Assembly (NCBI GenBank): GCA_910583545.1
Contig: CAJTXM010000002.1
Span: 62,001-126,000, forward strand
Direction: 5' to 3'
DNA from: an uncultured Christensenella sp.
GTDB taxonomy: Bacteria; Bacillota; Clostridia; Christensenellales; Borkfalkiaceae
DNA length: 64,000 bases
The translations under genes and the position numbers were made by a program. Of the stretch, positions 6,859 to 15,621 are shown in pieces. The notes under the pieces were generated by a model. The model saw only the letters and a program-made list of their open reading frames with translations, made no database searches and was not told where the DNA came from. The first letter of the stretch is position 1. Each line of letters starts with the position of its first letter.

Positions 6859-8805
6859 TTAATCTAATTCAAAAGCTCCCGTGTACAGCTGATAATATTT
6901 GCCTTTTTGCGCAATAAGCTGTTCGTGGTCGCCTCTTTCGATTATTTCGCCGTGTTCCAGCACCATAATAGCGTTGCTGTTTCTTACGGTTGAAAGTCTG
7001 TGAGCGATAATAAATACCGTCCTGCCCTCCATAAGTTTATCCATACCCTGCTCGATTAGTTTTTCCGTTCTTGTATCTATCGAAGAGGTTGCTTCGTCGA
7101 GAATCAATACAGGACAGCGCGAAACCATAGCGCGCGCTATTGCCAACAGCTGTCTTTGTCCCTGAGACAAATTTGCTCCGTCGCCTTTTATGACCGTATT
7201 AAAACCGTCAGGAAGATGCTGAATGAAGAAGAAAGCGTTTGCAAGTTTTGCCGCCTGAACGCACTCTTCGTCGGTTGCGTCAAGTCTGCCGTAACGTATA
7301 TTATCCATAACCGTACCTGTAAAAAGATGTGTGTCCTGCAAAACTATGCCTAAACTTCTTCTAAGATCCGCTTTGCTAAGTTCCTTTATATCTATCCCGT
7401 CATATGTTATCTGTCCGGACTGAATATCGTAAAAGCGGTTAATTAAGTTTGTGACTGTAGTCTTGCCTGCGCCCGTAGAACCGACGAAAGCAATCTTCTG
7501 TCCCGGCTTTGCAAAAAGCGATATGTTTTTCAGAATTACCTTTTCGTCCGTATACCCGAAAACGACGTCTTTAAAACGAATATCGCCTTTCAACGGTATA
7601 TATTCAAACGAGCCGTCGCTGTTCGGCTTTTTCCATGCGAATTTACCCTCTTCCGCCTCTCCGTACGAAAGAGTAATTTTTCCGCCTGCGTCTTCGGGCA
7701 TGGTATCAACCATTTCGAATATTCGTTCGGCGCCAGCAAGAGCCATTACTACGGCGCTGAATTGCTGGGAAACCTGCTGAACAGGCATATTGAACTGCCT
7801 TGAATACATTAAAAATGAAACAAGCATACCCGCCATTACCGCAACACGGTTTGCATTGTCGGCATTCTGTACGCTGCAATAGACGGACAAGAGTCCTGTT
7901 TCGCTTCCGAACGCCATAATCATAACGCCGACAAACGCAACTAAAACGTACTGAATATAGCCTATATTGTTGTTGACAGGCCCCAATAAGAACGCATAAG
8001 TATTTGCTTTGCTACCCACTTCGTTAAGTCTGTCGTTCAGCTTTTTAAAACCTTCGCGTGCTTTCTGCTCGTGGCAGAAAACTTTGATTACCTTCTGTCC
8101 TTCCGTCATTTCCTCGACATAGCCGTTTAGATTCCCTAACGCCTGCTGATGCGTTACGTAGTTTTTCGCTGACCTTCCGCCGATAAATTTAGTAAGCAGA
8201 ACTACCGCTAAAAGCATAGCAAGAACAACAATCAATAAAGTTGCACTGTACGTTACCATAAAAGCGAAAACTGCAATAATAGTAAGTGCAGAAGATAATA
8301 TCTGCGGAATCGTCTGCGTAAGAAGCTGTCGCATTGTGTCAACGTCGTTCGTGTATAAACTCATCAGATCGCCGTGTGTATGCGTATCAAAATATTTCAA
8401 AGGCAAGCTCTGCATCTTTTTGAACATTTCATTGCGCATTTTTCTGAGCGTGCCCTGCGCTATGTACATCATAATGAGATTATATGCAAATGACGACATT
8501 GCACCTACAAAATAAATACATCCCATTATAGCTATATTTGTATATATGACGGGCATATGGCTGTTCATAAATTCGGCGTGTGTGTATTCAGGATATGAAA
8601 TCAGTTCGGTAACGATTTTCGAAACCCTTGAAGCCGCTATAACATTTGCAACCGACGACAAAAGAACGAATAAAACTACGAAGCAAGTTGCAACTTTATT
8701 ACGTGAAAAAGTATATTTCAAAAGTCTGCCCAAGGTTTTCATAGGAGCTTTTGCTCTTTTACCGCCGCGAATTCCTTTTCCCGACGGAACGTTTACATTA
8801 GCCAT
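6859..8805 (-). CDS. ABC exporter half-transporter, consensus-site subunit
   Basis: A 648-residue half-transporter with six membrane helices in the first 330 residues and an ABC ATPase domain after that. Walker A GSTGAGKTT begins near residue 442, the signature is LSQGQRQ, and Walker B ILDEATSSID retains the catalytic Glu. An insertion of about 35 hydrophilic residues separates the membrane domain from the ATPase. The start chosen at 8805 has AGGAGG eight bases upstream and overlaps the preceding gene by eight bases. With that gene it should form a heterodimeric multidrug exporter. The substrate is unknown, although MarR control suggests toxic compounds or drugs. Confidence 0.9.
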   Translation of the reverse strand: MANVNVPSGKGIRGGKRAKAPMKTLGRLLKYTFSRNKVATCFVVLFVLLSSVANVIAASRVSKIVTELISYPEYTHAEFMNSHMPVIYTNIAIMGCIYFVGAMSSFAYNLIMMYIAQGTLRKMRNEMFKKMQSLPLKYFDTHTHGDLMSLYTNDVDTMRQLLTQTIPQILSSALTIIAVFAFMVTYSATLLIVVLAMLLAVVLLTKFIGGRSAKNYVTHQQALGNLNGYVEEMTEGQKVIKVFCHEQKAREGFKKLNDRLNEVGSKANTYAFLLGPVNNNIGYIQYVLVAFVGVMIMAFGSETGLLSVYCSVQNADNANRVAVMAGMLVSFLMYSRQFNMPVQQVSQQFSAVVMALAGAERIFEMVDTMPEDAGGKITLSYGEAEEGKFAWKKPNSDGSFEYIPLKGDIRFKDVVFGYTDEKVILKNISLFAKPGQKIAFVGSTGAGKTTVTNLINRFYDIQSGQITYDGIDIKELSKADLRRSLGIVLQDTHLFTGTVMDNIRYGRLDATDEECVQAAKLANAFFFIQHLPDGFNTVIKGDGANLSQGQRQLLAIARAMVSRCPVLILDEATSSIDTRTEKLIEQGMDKLMEGRTVFIIAHRLSTVRNSNAIMVLEHGEIIERGDHEQLIAQKGKYYQLYTGAFELD

Positions 8806-10576
8806 TATTCCGACCTCCTGTTTCTTCCGCACTCTTCATCTGCGAATCATACACGTCGCGGTATATAGCATTATTTTTCAACAGATCGCCGTGTGTTCCG
8901 ATACCTGAAATTTTACCATCGTCAAGCACGATTATTTTATCCGAATCCTGAACGGAAGCTATCCTTTGCGCAATAATAATCTTCGTAGTTTCGGGCGCAT
9001 ATTTTCTGAGCGCTGCGCGTATCGAAGCGTCTGTTTTGGTATCCACTGCGGAAGTGGAATCGTCAAACACTATTACTTTCGGCTTTTTAAGCATAGCACG
9101 CGCAATACAAAGGCGTTGCTTCTGTCCGCCTGATACGTTTACACCACCCTGCCCCAAATCATAATCAAAACCGTTAGGCAGAGCGTCGATAAATTCTTCG
9201 GCACAAGCCTGACACGCGGCAAGGCGCAATTCTTCTTCGGTTGCATTTTCATTTCCCCAGCGCAGATTTTCAGCGACGGATCCGGAAAATAAAACGTTTT
9301 TCTGTAAGACCATAGCGACGTTGTTTCTCAAAGTATCCATATCATAATCCCGCACGTCAACTCCTCCCACCTTCACGCTTCCCGCGGAAACGTCGTAAAG
9401 CCTCGGAATTAGCGACACAAGCGAAGTTTTACCCGAACCCGTTGCTCCTATGATGCCGACAGTTTCACCCGAGCGGATATGTATATTGATATTTTCCAAC
9501 ACTTTTTCATCCGCCTTCTGCATATACGAAAAATTCACGTTTTCAAAATCTACCGAGCCGTCGGCAACGGTAAATACAGGCGCTTGGGATTTCGGCAAGG
9601 TCGTTCTCTCATTCAACACTTCGCAAATTCTATCCGCGCTTCCCTTCGACAAGGAAATAAAATTCAGGCACATTGCAACCATCATCACACCTGACAGAAT
9701 CTGAGCAGAATACTGTATAAGCGTCTGTAATTCCGAAGGACTGACTTTACCTGAAATATTACCGACCGTCATATTCGAGCCAAGCGTTAAAATGAAAATA
9801 TTTACTATAAACATTGTAAGCGTTACAAACGGCATCATTATCGTAAGTATTCTTTCAGCTTTTACCGAAAATTTGTACACGTCACCCGAAGCACGCTCCA
9901 TTTTGGCAATTTCACGATCTTCTCTAACGTAAGACTTAACAACTCTTATCGCGGTCAAATCTTCCTGAACTACGGAATTAAGATCATCGTATTTTTTGAA
10001 CATATTGCGAAAATGCGGTACTACTTTGATCATACATATCGAAATTACTACCCCCAAAAGAATCGCGGCACAGCCGAAAACCAACGCCATAAACGGTTCT
10101 ATGACCACGGTCATAATGATCGCGGAAATAAACAGTACGGGCGCGCGCACCAACATTCTTATAGCCATCTGATAGGCATTCTGTACGTTGCTGACGTCCG
10201 TTGTTATGCGCGTTATAAGACTCGAGGTTGAATAATTGTCTATATTGGCAAAAGAAAACGACTGAATATTATTGTACATATCCTCTCTGAGATTATGTGC
10301 AAACCCGCAACTCGCCTTCGCCGCAAGTCTTGCACCCACGACGCCGAAAAACAGCGCGGCAAAAGCGCAGACAATCATTAGCGACGCGAAAAGTGCGATT
10401 TTTCCGCCGTTTACCGTATCTATTTTACCTTTTGCAAGATCTTCGAGCTCGCCGACTATAAACGTCATTAAAAACGGAATTATAATTTCCATTACTGCTT
10501 CTCCGACCATAACTATCGGACAAAGTATTGAAGCCGTTTTGTATTCTCTTACTCTTTTAAAAAGCATTTTAATCAT
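8798..10576 (-). CDS. ABC exporter half-transporter, degenerate-site subunit
   Basis: A 592-residue half-transporter: six membrane helices, then an ATPase domain with Walker A GATGSGKTS near 376 and signature VSGGQKQRL. Walker B reads VFDDSTSAVD, so the catalytic Glu after the Walker B Asp is replaced by Asp near residue 504. This is the known hallmark of the partner carrying the degenerate nucleotide site in heterodimeric exporters such as BmrCD and TM287/288. The ATG is preceded by GGGAG, and the gene overlaps marR by eight bases and the next ABC gene by eight, so all three are one operon. Confidence 0.9.
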   Translation of the reverse strand: MIKMLFKRVREYKTASILCPIVMVGEAVMEIIIPFLMTFIVGELEDLAKGKIDTVNGGKIALFASLMIVCAFAALFFGVVGARLAAKASCGFAHNLREDMYNNIQSFSFANIDNYSTSSLITRITTDVSNVQNAYQMAIRMLVRAPVLFISAIIMTVVIEPFMALVFGCAAILLGVVISICMIKVVPHFRNMFKKYDDLNSVVQEDLTAIRVVKSYVREDREIAKMERASGDVYKFSVKAERILTIMMPFVTLTMFIVNIFILTLGSNMTVGNISGKVSPSELQTLIQYSAQILSGVMMVAMCLNFISLSKGSADRICEVLNERTTLPKSQAPVFTVADGSVDFENVNFSYMQKADEKVLENINIHIRSGETVGIIGATGSGKTSLVSLIPRLYDVSAGSVKVGGVDVRDYDMDTLRNNVAMVLQKNVLFSGSVAENLRWGNENATEEELRLAACQACAEEFIDALPNGFDYDLGQGGVNVSGGQKQRLCIARAMLKKPKVIVFDDSTSAVDTKTDASIRAALRKYAPETTKIIIAQRIASVQDSDKIIVLDDGKISGIGTHGDLLKNNAIYRDVYDSQMKSAEETGGRNNG

Positions 10577-11024
10577 TTTTTAACTCCCTGCCGTATTTTT
10601 CCGATTCGCACATAATTTTGAGAATTAAATTTTTAAATTCGTTCTGTTCGTCTTCCGAAAGCGCAGACTGTATCAGATTATCGCTTTCATCCATAAACTG
10701 TTTGTTTTTCTGGCAGACAACCGTACCCTTTTCTGTAAGCGTAACGAATTTTGCTCTCGCATCGCCGTCGGACACCGTTCTTGTTATAAAACCTTTCTTT
10801 TCCAGATTAGCAAGCATACTCGAAGTTGCCGAAGGGCGCAGATTGATATGTTTCTCAATATCTTTCTGACATACGCGTCTGCCCTCCTTACTTTCACATT
10901 CAACAAATATCATCGCATACATCTGAACGTGTGAAAGATTATTTTCTTTAAATAATTTGTGACTGTTTCTGCTCATCTGCCTGTGAAGACAGCAAAAAAG
11001 CCCGTAAAGTCTTTTATTTATCAT
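10569..11024 (-). CDS. MarR family transcriptional regulator
   Basis: A 151-residue winged-helix repressor of the MarR family. The DNA-binding region shows CQKDIEKHINLRPSATSSMLANLEKKGFITRTVSDGDARAK-type features: recognition helix followed by the D-x-R wing motif (DGDARA). Helices at both ends would form the dimer interface. It heads the operon with two ABC exporter genes, and its promoter overlaps a perfect 41-bp palindrome, so autoregulation and control of the exporter are likely. The inducing ligand cannot be read from sequence. Confidence 0.9.
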   Translation of the reverse strand: MINKRLYGLFCCLHRQMSRNSHKLFKENNLSHVQMYAMIFVECESKEGRRVCQKDIEKHINLRPSATSSMLANLEKKGFITRTVSDGDARAKFVTLTEKGTVVCQKNKQFMDESDNLIQSALSEDEQNEFKNLILKIMCESEKYGRELKND

Positions 11025-11038
11025 AATTTAGCCCTAAT

Positions 11039-11079
11039 AAATTAATTCGATATCAAACAGTTTGATATCGAATTAATTT
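11039..11079. promoter_or_regulatory. 41-bp perfect palindromic operator of marR
   Basis: Two 20-base arms are exact reverse complements around a single central A at 11059; the core reads ATCAAACAGTTTGAT. The palindrome overlaps the -10 and predicted start site of the marR promoter, so a bound MarR dimer (or two) would block transcription of marR and the exporter genes. Confidence 0.8.
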
Positions 11080-11104
11080 TAAGCGATTAAATTATTAAAG
11101 TCAA
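11076..11104 (-). promoter_or_regulatory. Promoter of the marR-ABC operon
   Basis: TTGACT at 11104-11099, a 17-bp spacer and TAAAAT at 11081-11076. The predicted start lies near 11069, within the palindromic operator. Confidence 0.75.
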
Positions 11105-11188
11105 TCAATAAAAATATGATTTATGTAAAAAGTAATTTTCTCACATTTATTGCACCGAAAAATGACAATAATTAACCCGTTTCCAGCT

Positions 11189-11671
11189 TTATTTCAATCT
11201 GTCCTCAACGTTTACTACAATACGTTCGGGCAAATTAAAAATTTCTTTTTTAATAAATTCGGGATAAATATATTTAGTTTCCAAATCTTCAAAACTTAAC
11301 CACTCAAAACGCAATGTATGCTTTCCCTCTGTCCGTGAAAAGTTGTCACCGCGGTTAATCAAATCGGTATTTGATGCGTCTATTAAATAATAGAAACAAA
11401 TTTCGTGAAACCTATCATTTGAAACTTCCTCGACGAAAAACGCCTGATTTATCCATAACAGACGAACGATTTCCACTGAAATTCCGAGTTCTTCATTAAG
11501 CTCGCGCAAGACCGCGGCTTCCGCCGTTTCGTGTAGGTGTACTCTTCCTCCTGGCAAATAATAGTACGGCGCATTTTCATCGCGCATTGCAAGCAGTTTA
11601 CCGCTGTTCGTAATTATGGCGCATACCCGAAAATTAAATCTGCCGTTTCCCCTCTTTAAAACTACGTCCAT
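11189..11671 (-). CDS. NUDIX hydrolase
   Basis: A 160-residue NUDIX protein that should hydrolyse a nucleoside diphosphate linked to another moiety. The Nudix box is seen as GGRVHLHETAEAAVLRELNEELGI, near residues 42-65, and keeps the core REL.EELG glutamates with His replacing one of the usual glycine-side positions. The N-terminal beta strand VCAIITNSGKLLAMR and the C-terminal LRFEWLSFEDLE fit the fold. AAGGAG precedes the ATG. It is transcribed alone from a consensus promoter with an inverted repeat across the -10. The substrate cannot be assigned. Confidence 0.87.
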   Translation of the reverse strand: MDVVLKRGNGRFNFRVCAIITNSGKLLAMRDENAPYYYLPGGRVHLHETAEAAVLRELNEELGISVEIVRLLWINQAFFVEEVSNDRFHEICFYYLIDASNTDLINRGDNFSRTEGKHTLRFEWLSFEDLETKYIYPEFIKKEIFNLPERIVVNVEDRLK

Positions 11672-11681
11672 TTTTTCTCCT

Positions 11682-11724
11682 TTTGATACGCTTAAATTGT
11701 ATCAAACGCAGGCAAAAATGTCAA
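11682..11724 (-). promoter_or_regulatory. NUDIX gene promoter with inverted repeat
   Basis: TTGACA at 11724-11719, a 17-bp spacer and extended TGA-TACAAT (-10 at 11701-11696) form a near-consensus promoter. An 8-base inverted repeat, TTTGATAC and GTATCAAA separated by nine bases (11682-11706), spans the -10 and start site, suggesting a repressor site. Confidence 0.7.
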
Positions 11725-11726
11725 AA

Positions 11727-13169
11727 TTATTTTTCAAATGATTTACAATGTTTTGTGGACGGTGCGGAAATGACTTTGCCGTAAATATCAAATTGCGAGC
11801 CATGACAGGGACATTCCCAGTAACAGCTGTCAGAATTCCATTTTAATTCTCCGTGCAGATGCGGGCACATACTGCCAATCACATACAACTTTCCTTTTTC
11901 ATCTTTATAAACAGCGCGTTTTTTGCCTTTATAGCGTATCACCTTTCCGTCCCCTGCGCGCAAAGATTTTTCGTTTTCAAAAGTAATTCTGCAATAACCC
12001 AAAACAACGTTTTTGAAAGTAGTTACCGCATTTTTAGTATATTCGGAAAACGAGCCCTTGATTTTTCTGTTCGGCGCGAACAGTTCTTCATTACCGTTTT
12101 TGCGTTTTAAAAGTATATCGCATATAAGATTTGCGCAGACAAGAGAATTCGTCATACCCCATTTATTAAAGCCTGTAATTACGAAAATATTATCACTGCC
12201 GTTCCAGTATTTTCCTGCCATCGGCATTCCGTCCGCAGTCATAACGTCTTCGGCGGACCAGATGTGCGTCGACTCATCTATCCTGAAATCGCGCTCTGCC
12301 TTTTCTTTGATTTTTCTAAACTTTTCTTTATCTGAGCATCTTCCCGTTCTGTTATCTTCACCGCCTATTAAGGTGCCACCCAAGTAAGGTCGCATCGTTA
12401 GCCCGTCTTTTTTCAGATCAAGATACATATCATCCGTCAGTTTGTTTTTTACGGCAACAAGGTACGACTGCGACTGTCTCAATTTATAGATATATCCGCC
12501 GTGTGCGTCGATAATCGGATAGCGCGTTGCAATTATTATATTTTTTGCTTTGATTTTTGCCTTTTCGGTGATTATAAGATTTTTACCGCAATCGACTTTA
12601 ACAGCTCGCGTGTGCTCATAGATTTCAAAATTTTTCGGTAAGGCAGATGCGAATTTCAGAACGTCGAACATATATTCATCTTTCATTCTCAGCGCAAACA
12701 TAGAATTGAACAAAGAAAAATTTTCTATCCATTCGCAGTCTGCGCCGAACGTTATCAAAAGCCTGTAATCGGCTTTCAATTCCGCACCGTAACCGCTTGT
12801 AAAAATATAGCTGTCCGCTTTAACGAGATCGCAGTCTATATTATACTTTTCGATTAGTTCCAAATAACCGCGCTGGGCATTTTTTTGAGAAAGGTAATAT
12901 TTTTTTGCAGTCTCTTTTCCGTATTTTTTATAGAGTTCAAAATAAACGGCTTCCTGATTACAGGAAATTTTGCCCGTCGTCTTGCTTGTCGTTCCGGAAA
13001 AAATTTTGTCTGCCTCGATAAGCGTAACCTTTGCCCCTTCTTCGCTCAATCTGAATGCAGTCAAAAAGCCTGCAATACCTCCGCCTATTATTACCGTTTC
13101 TCTTTCTATATCATTAATAAGTTGAGGGTAATTTTCAAAATTCTTCTGCCAGACAGATTTGTTTATCAT
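11727..13169 (-). CDS. FAD-dependent oxidoreductase with C-terminal Rieske domain
   Basis: A 480-residue protein joining a DAO-type FAD oxidoreductase to a Rieske iron-sulfur domain, like Bacillus YhfW. The dinucleotide-binding motif IIGGGIAGFLTAFRLSE is near the N-terminus, and the FAD domain ends near residue 380 (GFNKWGMTNS). The [2Fe-2S] ligands are C435-x-H437 and C453-x-x-H456, followed by GSQFD. The Rieske domain ends early, soon after the second ligand pair. Reaction and substrate are unknown; electron transfer from a flavin-oxidised amine or acid to the cluster is a guess. I use the ATG at 13169 rather than an in-frame TTG at 13187; the ribosome binding site is weak either way. Confidence 0.85.
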   Translation of the reverse strand: MINKSVWQKNFENYPQLINDIERETVIIGGGIAGFLTAFRLSEEGAKVTLIEADKIFSGTTSKTTGKISCNQEAVYFELYKKYGKETAKKYYLSQKNAQRGYLELIEKYNIDCDLVKADSYIFTSGYGAELKADYRLLITFGADCEWIENFSLFNSMFALRMKDEYMFDVLKFASALPKNFEIYEHTRAVKVDCGKNLIITEKAKIKAKNIIIATRYPIIDAHGGYIYKLRQSQSYLVAVKNKLTDDMYLDLKKDGLTMRPYLGGTLIGGEDNRTGRCSDKEKFRKIKEKAERDFRIDESTHIWSAEDVMTADGMPMAGKYWNGSDNIFVITGFNKWGMTNSLVCANLICDILLKRKNGNEELFAPNRKIKGSFSEYTKNAVTTFKNVVLGYCRITFENEKSLRAGDGKVIRYKGKKRAVYKDEKGKLYVIGSMCPHLHGELKWNSDSCYWECPCHGSQFDIYGKVISAPSTKHCKSFEK

Positions 13170-13202
13170 AATTTGATTATTCCGCAAAAATGCTCTGATT
13201 AA

Positions 13203-13238
13203 ACAAAACGCGCCCTGCTTTATTCAAGCAAGACGCGT
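13203..13238 (-). terminator. Terminator after the 13.3-14.3 kb gene
   Basis: A 12-bp stem (13238-13227 with 13219-13208, two or three G-U pairs) followed by TTTGTTT on the minus strand, just past the stop of the upstream membrane protein gene. Confidence 0.75.
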
Positions 13239-13251
13239 AAAATATGAAAGA

Positions 13252-14250
13252 TTATAAATCGAACGGATCGCCGACATCGCTATTTCCGGTGTTATCGGTC
13301 TGATTCTCCGCAAAGTTGTTTTCAACAGGTACCGATAATGCTCTCAGTTTTTCTGCAAGCATATCCGCAGTAATATTTTTATTGCCTGCAGTATCGAAGA
13401 TGAACAGTTCGCCCGAAGATAAATTCGTCATAGTGACTCTCTTCTTTTTAACCGAAATTTCGGTTTGAGGAAATGAACCCTTTGCAAAATAAATCATATT
13501 GCCTAAATTAAAGCCCTTTTTTAAAGGTTCGCCGACAAACAGACCTTCGTCGGAAACAACAAACTCTTTCTGAGCGTTTGAACCGTATATCTTATATGCG
13601 CCGAAACCTAATAGACCCGCAAAGAGAGCGCCAACCGCCACGGACGCCGCAGTCTTGGCCGCAGCTTTACCTGCCTCACCCTGTCTGCTGTATACGCCGA
13701 CAGTAAAAATCGCGCTTCCGCCGAATCTGTCATTCAATTCCCTATTAATGTTCTCATACCGCTTTTTCTGCTTCAAAGAGTTTACCAGACATACAGCCGA
13801 TAAAATCAGTGTAACTGCCGCAATTATGTAGAATAGAACCGCAACCATATCATACGTTGAAGCGCCACCGTATACGTCGTACTCTTTACCGTCAACCCGA
13901 ATTCTGACTTCGGAGACTTTTTGCGGAGAAAATGGTGAATTGAAAGTATAATAACATTTCATCGATTCGCCGCCTTTGAGTGAAAACGGTTCACGGATTT
14001 CGACCAATTCGGTTCTGTTGCTAGTCGCAACAGCAATTTCAATGTAACTTACCGTCAGTTCTTCTTCGCTGTTGTTTTTAAAAGTGATATGTACCTCACT
14101 TTGATAACTTCCCGGTTTGACTGCCGTAGGTGTACCGCTTACTATAATAGGGGAAGCCGATTCTTCAAGAAAAATGAAAACCGTTCCTATAACCGCAAAA
14201 ATAATTGCCATAACCAGCAAAATGATACTGCCTGTTTTATTTGATTTCAT
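13252..14250 (-). CDS. Uncharacterised membrane protein
   Basis: I do not recognise this 332-residue protein. It has an N-terminal membrane helix (about 8-28), an extracellular-looking domain of about 100 residues with beta-rich character (HITFKNNSEEELTVSYIEIAV, resembling an immunoglobulin-like or FxLYD-type fold), a second helix (about 135-158), and a glycine/alanine-rich hydrophobic stretch near 198-220. After that comes a cytoplasmic-type domain of about 90 residues with GEPLKKGFNLGNMIYF and a phrase resembling a PH-like or DUF domain (VTMTNLSSGELFIFDT). The tail is Asn/Asp-rich. AGGAG precedes the ATG. It precedes no obvious pathway partner, so no function is proposed. Confidence 0.75.
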   Translation of the reverse strand: MKSNKTGSIILLVMAIIFAVIGTVFIFLEESASPIIVSGTPTAVKPGSYQSEVHITFKNNSEEELTVSYIEIAVATSNRTELVEIREPFSLKGGESMKCYYTFNSPFSPQKVSEVRIRVDGKEYDVYGGASTYDMVAVLFYIIAAVTLILSAVCLVNSLKQKKRYENINRELNDRFGGSAIFTVGVYSRQGEAGKAAAKTAASVAVGALFAGLLGFGAYKIYGSNAQKEFVVSDEGLFVGEPLKKGFNLGNMIYFAKGSFPQTEISVKKKRVTMTNLSSGELFIFDTAGNKNITADMLAEKLRALSVPVENNFAENQTDNTGNSDVGDPFDL

Positions 14251-14274
14251 ATTATCTCCTTTGCAATAATTATA

Positions 14275-14904
14275 TTAACAGTTTGTATTATTTATTTCGT
14301 TATAATAATCTTCCGCCTGCGCTCTCCAGAATTTCGAATCTTGTTCGGTTATTTCCCTTATCACTCTGCAGGGGTTTCCGCACGCGACGCAGTTTGACGG
14401 AATATTTTTGGTAACAACCGAATTAGAACCGATAACCACGTTATCACCAATAGTAACACCGGGATTTATTACGGTGTTTCCGCCTATCCAGACGTCGTTA
14501 CCTATTTTGACTTTATAGCCGTATTCAAGCATTTCAGCTCTTACGTCTTTATCGATTGGGTGCCCCGCGGTGTAAATACAAACACGCGGTGCAAGAAATA
14601 CATTATTTCCTATCTCAACCGAATTGACGTCTAAAATGATACAGTCAAAATTTGCATAAAAATTATCGCCGATAGTAATATTTGCACCGTAATCACAGAA
14701 AAAAGGCTTATTGACAACGGCATTTTTACCTGCGCTTTTAAAGTATTTTCTTATTAACTTTTCCCGCTTTTTAAAATCGCCGAAGTCTGTTGCGTTAAAT
14801 TTGTTTAAAAACTTTATTCTGTTTTTATACATCTGTTTCAACTTATCGTCTTTTTGTTCGGAATTGTATAATTTTCCGCTCATCATTCTGTCGTACTGAG
14901 ACAT
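14275..14904 (-). CDS. Sugar O-acetyltransferase (Maa/LacA family)
   Basis: A 209-residue left-handed beta-helix acetyltransferase that moves acetyl from acetyl-CoA to a sugar hydroxyl. The N-terminal Mac domain (MSQYDRMMSGKLYN) and the hexapeptide repeats (IGDNFYANFDCIILD to IGDNVVIGSNSVVTK) are clear. The catalytic His is in YTAGHPID, and GNPCRVIREI closes the helix. The ATG has GAGG upstream and follows the MmcQ gene by three bases, so the two are probably cotranscribed. Maltose, galactoside or another sugar could be the acceptor; the sequence does not decide. Confidence 0.9.
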   Translation of the reverse strand: MSQYDRMMSGKLYNSEQKDDKLKQMYKNRIKFLNKFNATDFGDFKKREKLIRKYFKSAGKNAVVNKPFFCDYGANITIGDNFYANFDCIILDVNSVEIGNNVFLAPRVCIYTAGHPIDKDVRAEMLEYGYKVKIGNDVWIGGNTVINPGVTIGDNVVIGSNSVVTKNIPSNCVACGNPCRVIREITEQDSKFWRAQAEDYYNEINNTNC

Positions 14905-14907
14905 ATT

Positions 14908-15573
14908 TTACCTCGTTAAAGAAAAACTTTTCTCAATTCTTTTAATCATTTCATCGTTTGAAATCTTATTGTTAAGAATTATAGTGTACCAGTGTTGCTT
15001 ATTCATATGATAAGCGCGAAAATACGTCTCCCCGTCGATTATTTCAGCAATTTCAGACGGTTCACCGCGCAAATCTATGACCTCGGCAACCCCGTCCCCG
15101 TCAAGTCCCAATTTAGAGCGTTCAACAGTAAGCAAAACGGCATACCACTTTTTATTATCTTCACGGCGCAGAACGGCGTTATACGGATATTTATTCCACA
15201 AATACTCAGCCTTGGACGAATATTTTTTAAAAACGTATTCCAAAACGAATTTCGTCTGACTACATTTGAAAATTCTATTGTTAAAACATTTTTTACGAAT
15301 ATCATTAAGTATTTTTTCTGCTTCGTATTTTAACTGACCGATGAAAGAACCCGTCGCATCGTCAACATGATACAGAGAAAATATATCGCCTGTTTCAACC
15401 TCCGTTACATCCGAATAGAAACGGTCATCGAGTATTGTCACCTGAAAAATGAATTGTCCGTCCATTATTAAGGTTTCATATCTGAATGCACCGCCAAACG
15501 GTTTAAATCCGTAATCATGCAATAATTGTTTATCGTACTCTCTGCCTTCAAAAACGCGATCCGCAAGTTCCAT
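14908..15573 (-). CDS. MmcQ/YjbR family protein
   Basis: A 221-residue protein whose C-terminal 120 residues match the MmcQ/YjbR fold (a CyaY-like, double-wing domain): LEYVFKKYSSKAEYLWNKYP, then KWYAVLLTVERSKLGL, ending HWYTIILNN. Function is unknown; some relatives may bind DNA. The N-terminal 95 residues are a beta-rich extension of the type found in DUF-fused YjbR proteins. I start it at ATG 15573, which has GGAG six bases upstream. A longer in-frame start at 15621 would fall inside the preceding terminator hairpin. It is probably cotranscribed with the acetyltransferase gene. Confidence 0.8.
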   Translation of the reverse strand: MELADRVFEGREYDKQLLHDYGFKPFGGAFRYETLIMDGQFIFQVTILDDRFYSDVTEVETGDIFSLYHVDDATGSFIGQLKYEAEKILNDIRKKCFNNRIFKCSQTKFVLEYVFKKYSSKAEYLWNKYPYNAVLRREDNKKWYAVLLTVERSKLGLDGDGVAEVIDLRGEPSEIAEIIDGETYFRAYHMNKQHWYTIILNNKISNDEMIKRIEKSFSLTR

Positions 15574-15593
15574 ACCAGCTCCGACCAAACAGA

Positions 15594-15618
15594 AAAATCC
15601 ACTATCACAGTGGATTTT
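15594..15618 (-). terminator. Terminator after the Cys-cluster gene
   Basis: AAAATCCACT and AGTGGATTTT pair across a five-base loop, followed by TCTGTTT on the minus strand. The hairpin lies between the stop at 15622 and the downstream ATG at 15573, which leaves no room for a promoter, so some readthrough is expected. Confidence 0.7.
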
Positions 15619-15621
15619 CAA

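Noticed and set aside
13170..13187. TTG start for the FAD/Rieske protein
   Set aside because: The upstream TTG adds six residues without a ribosome binding site. The ATG at 13169 fits the family start better, though the evidence is weak.
15574..15621. Longer N-terminus for the MmcQ-family gene
   Set aside because: The extra codons lie inside a terminator hairpin and have no ribosome binding site, whereas the ATG at 15573 has GGAG.
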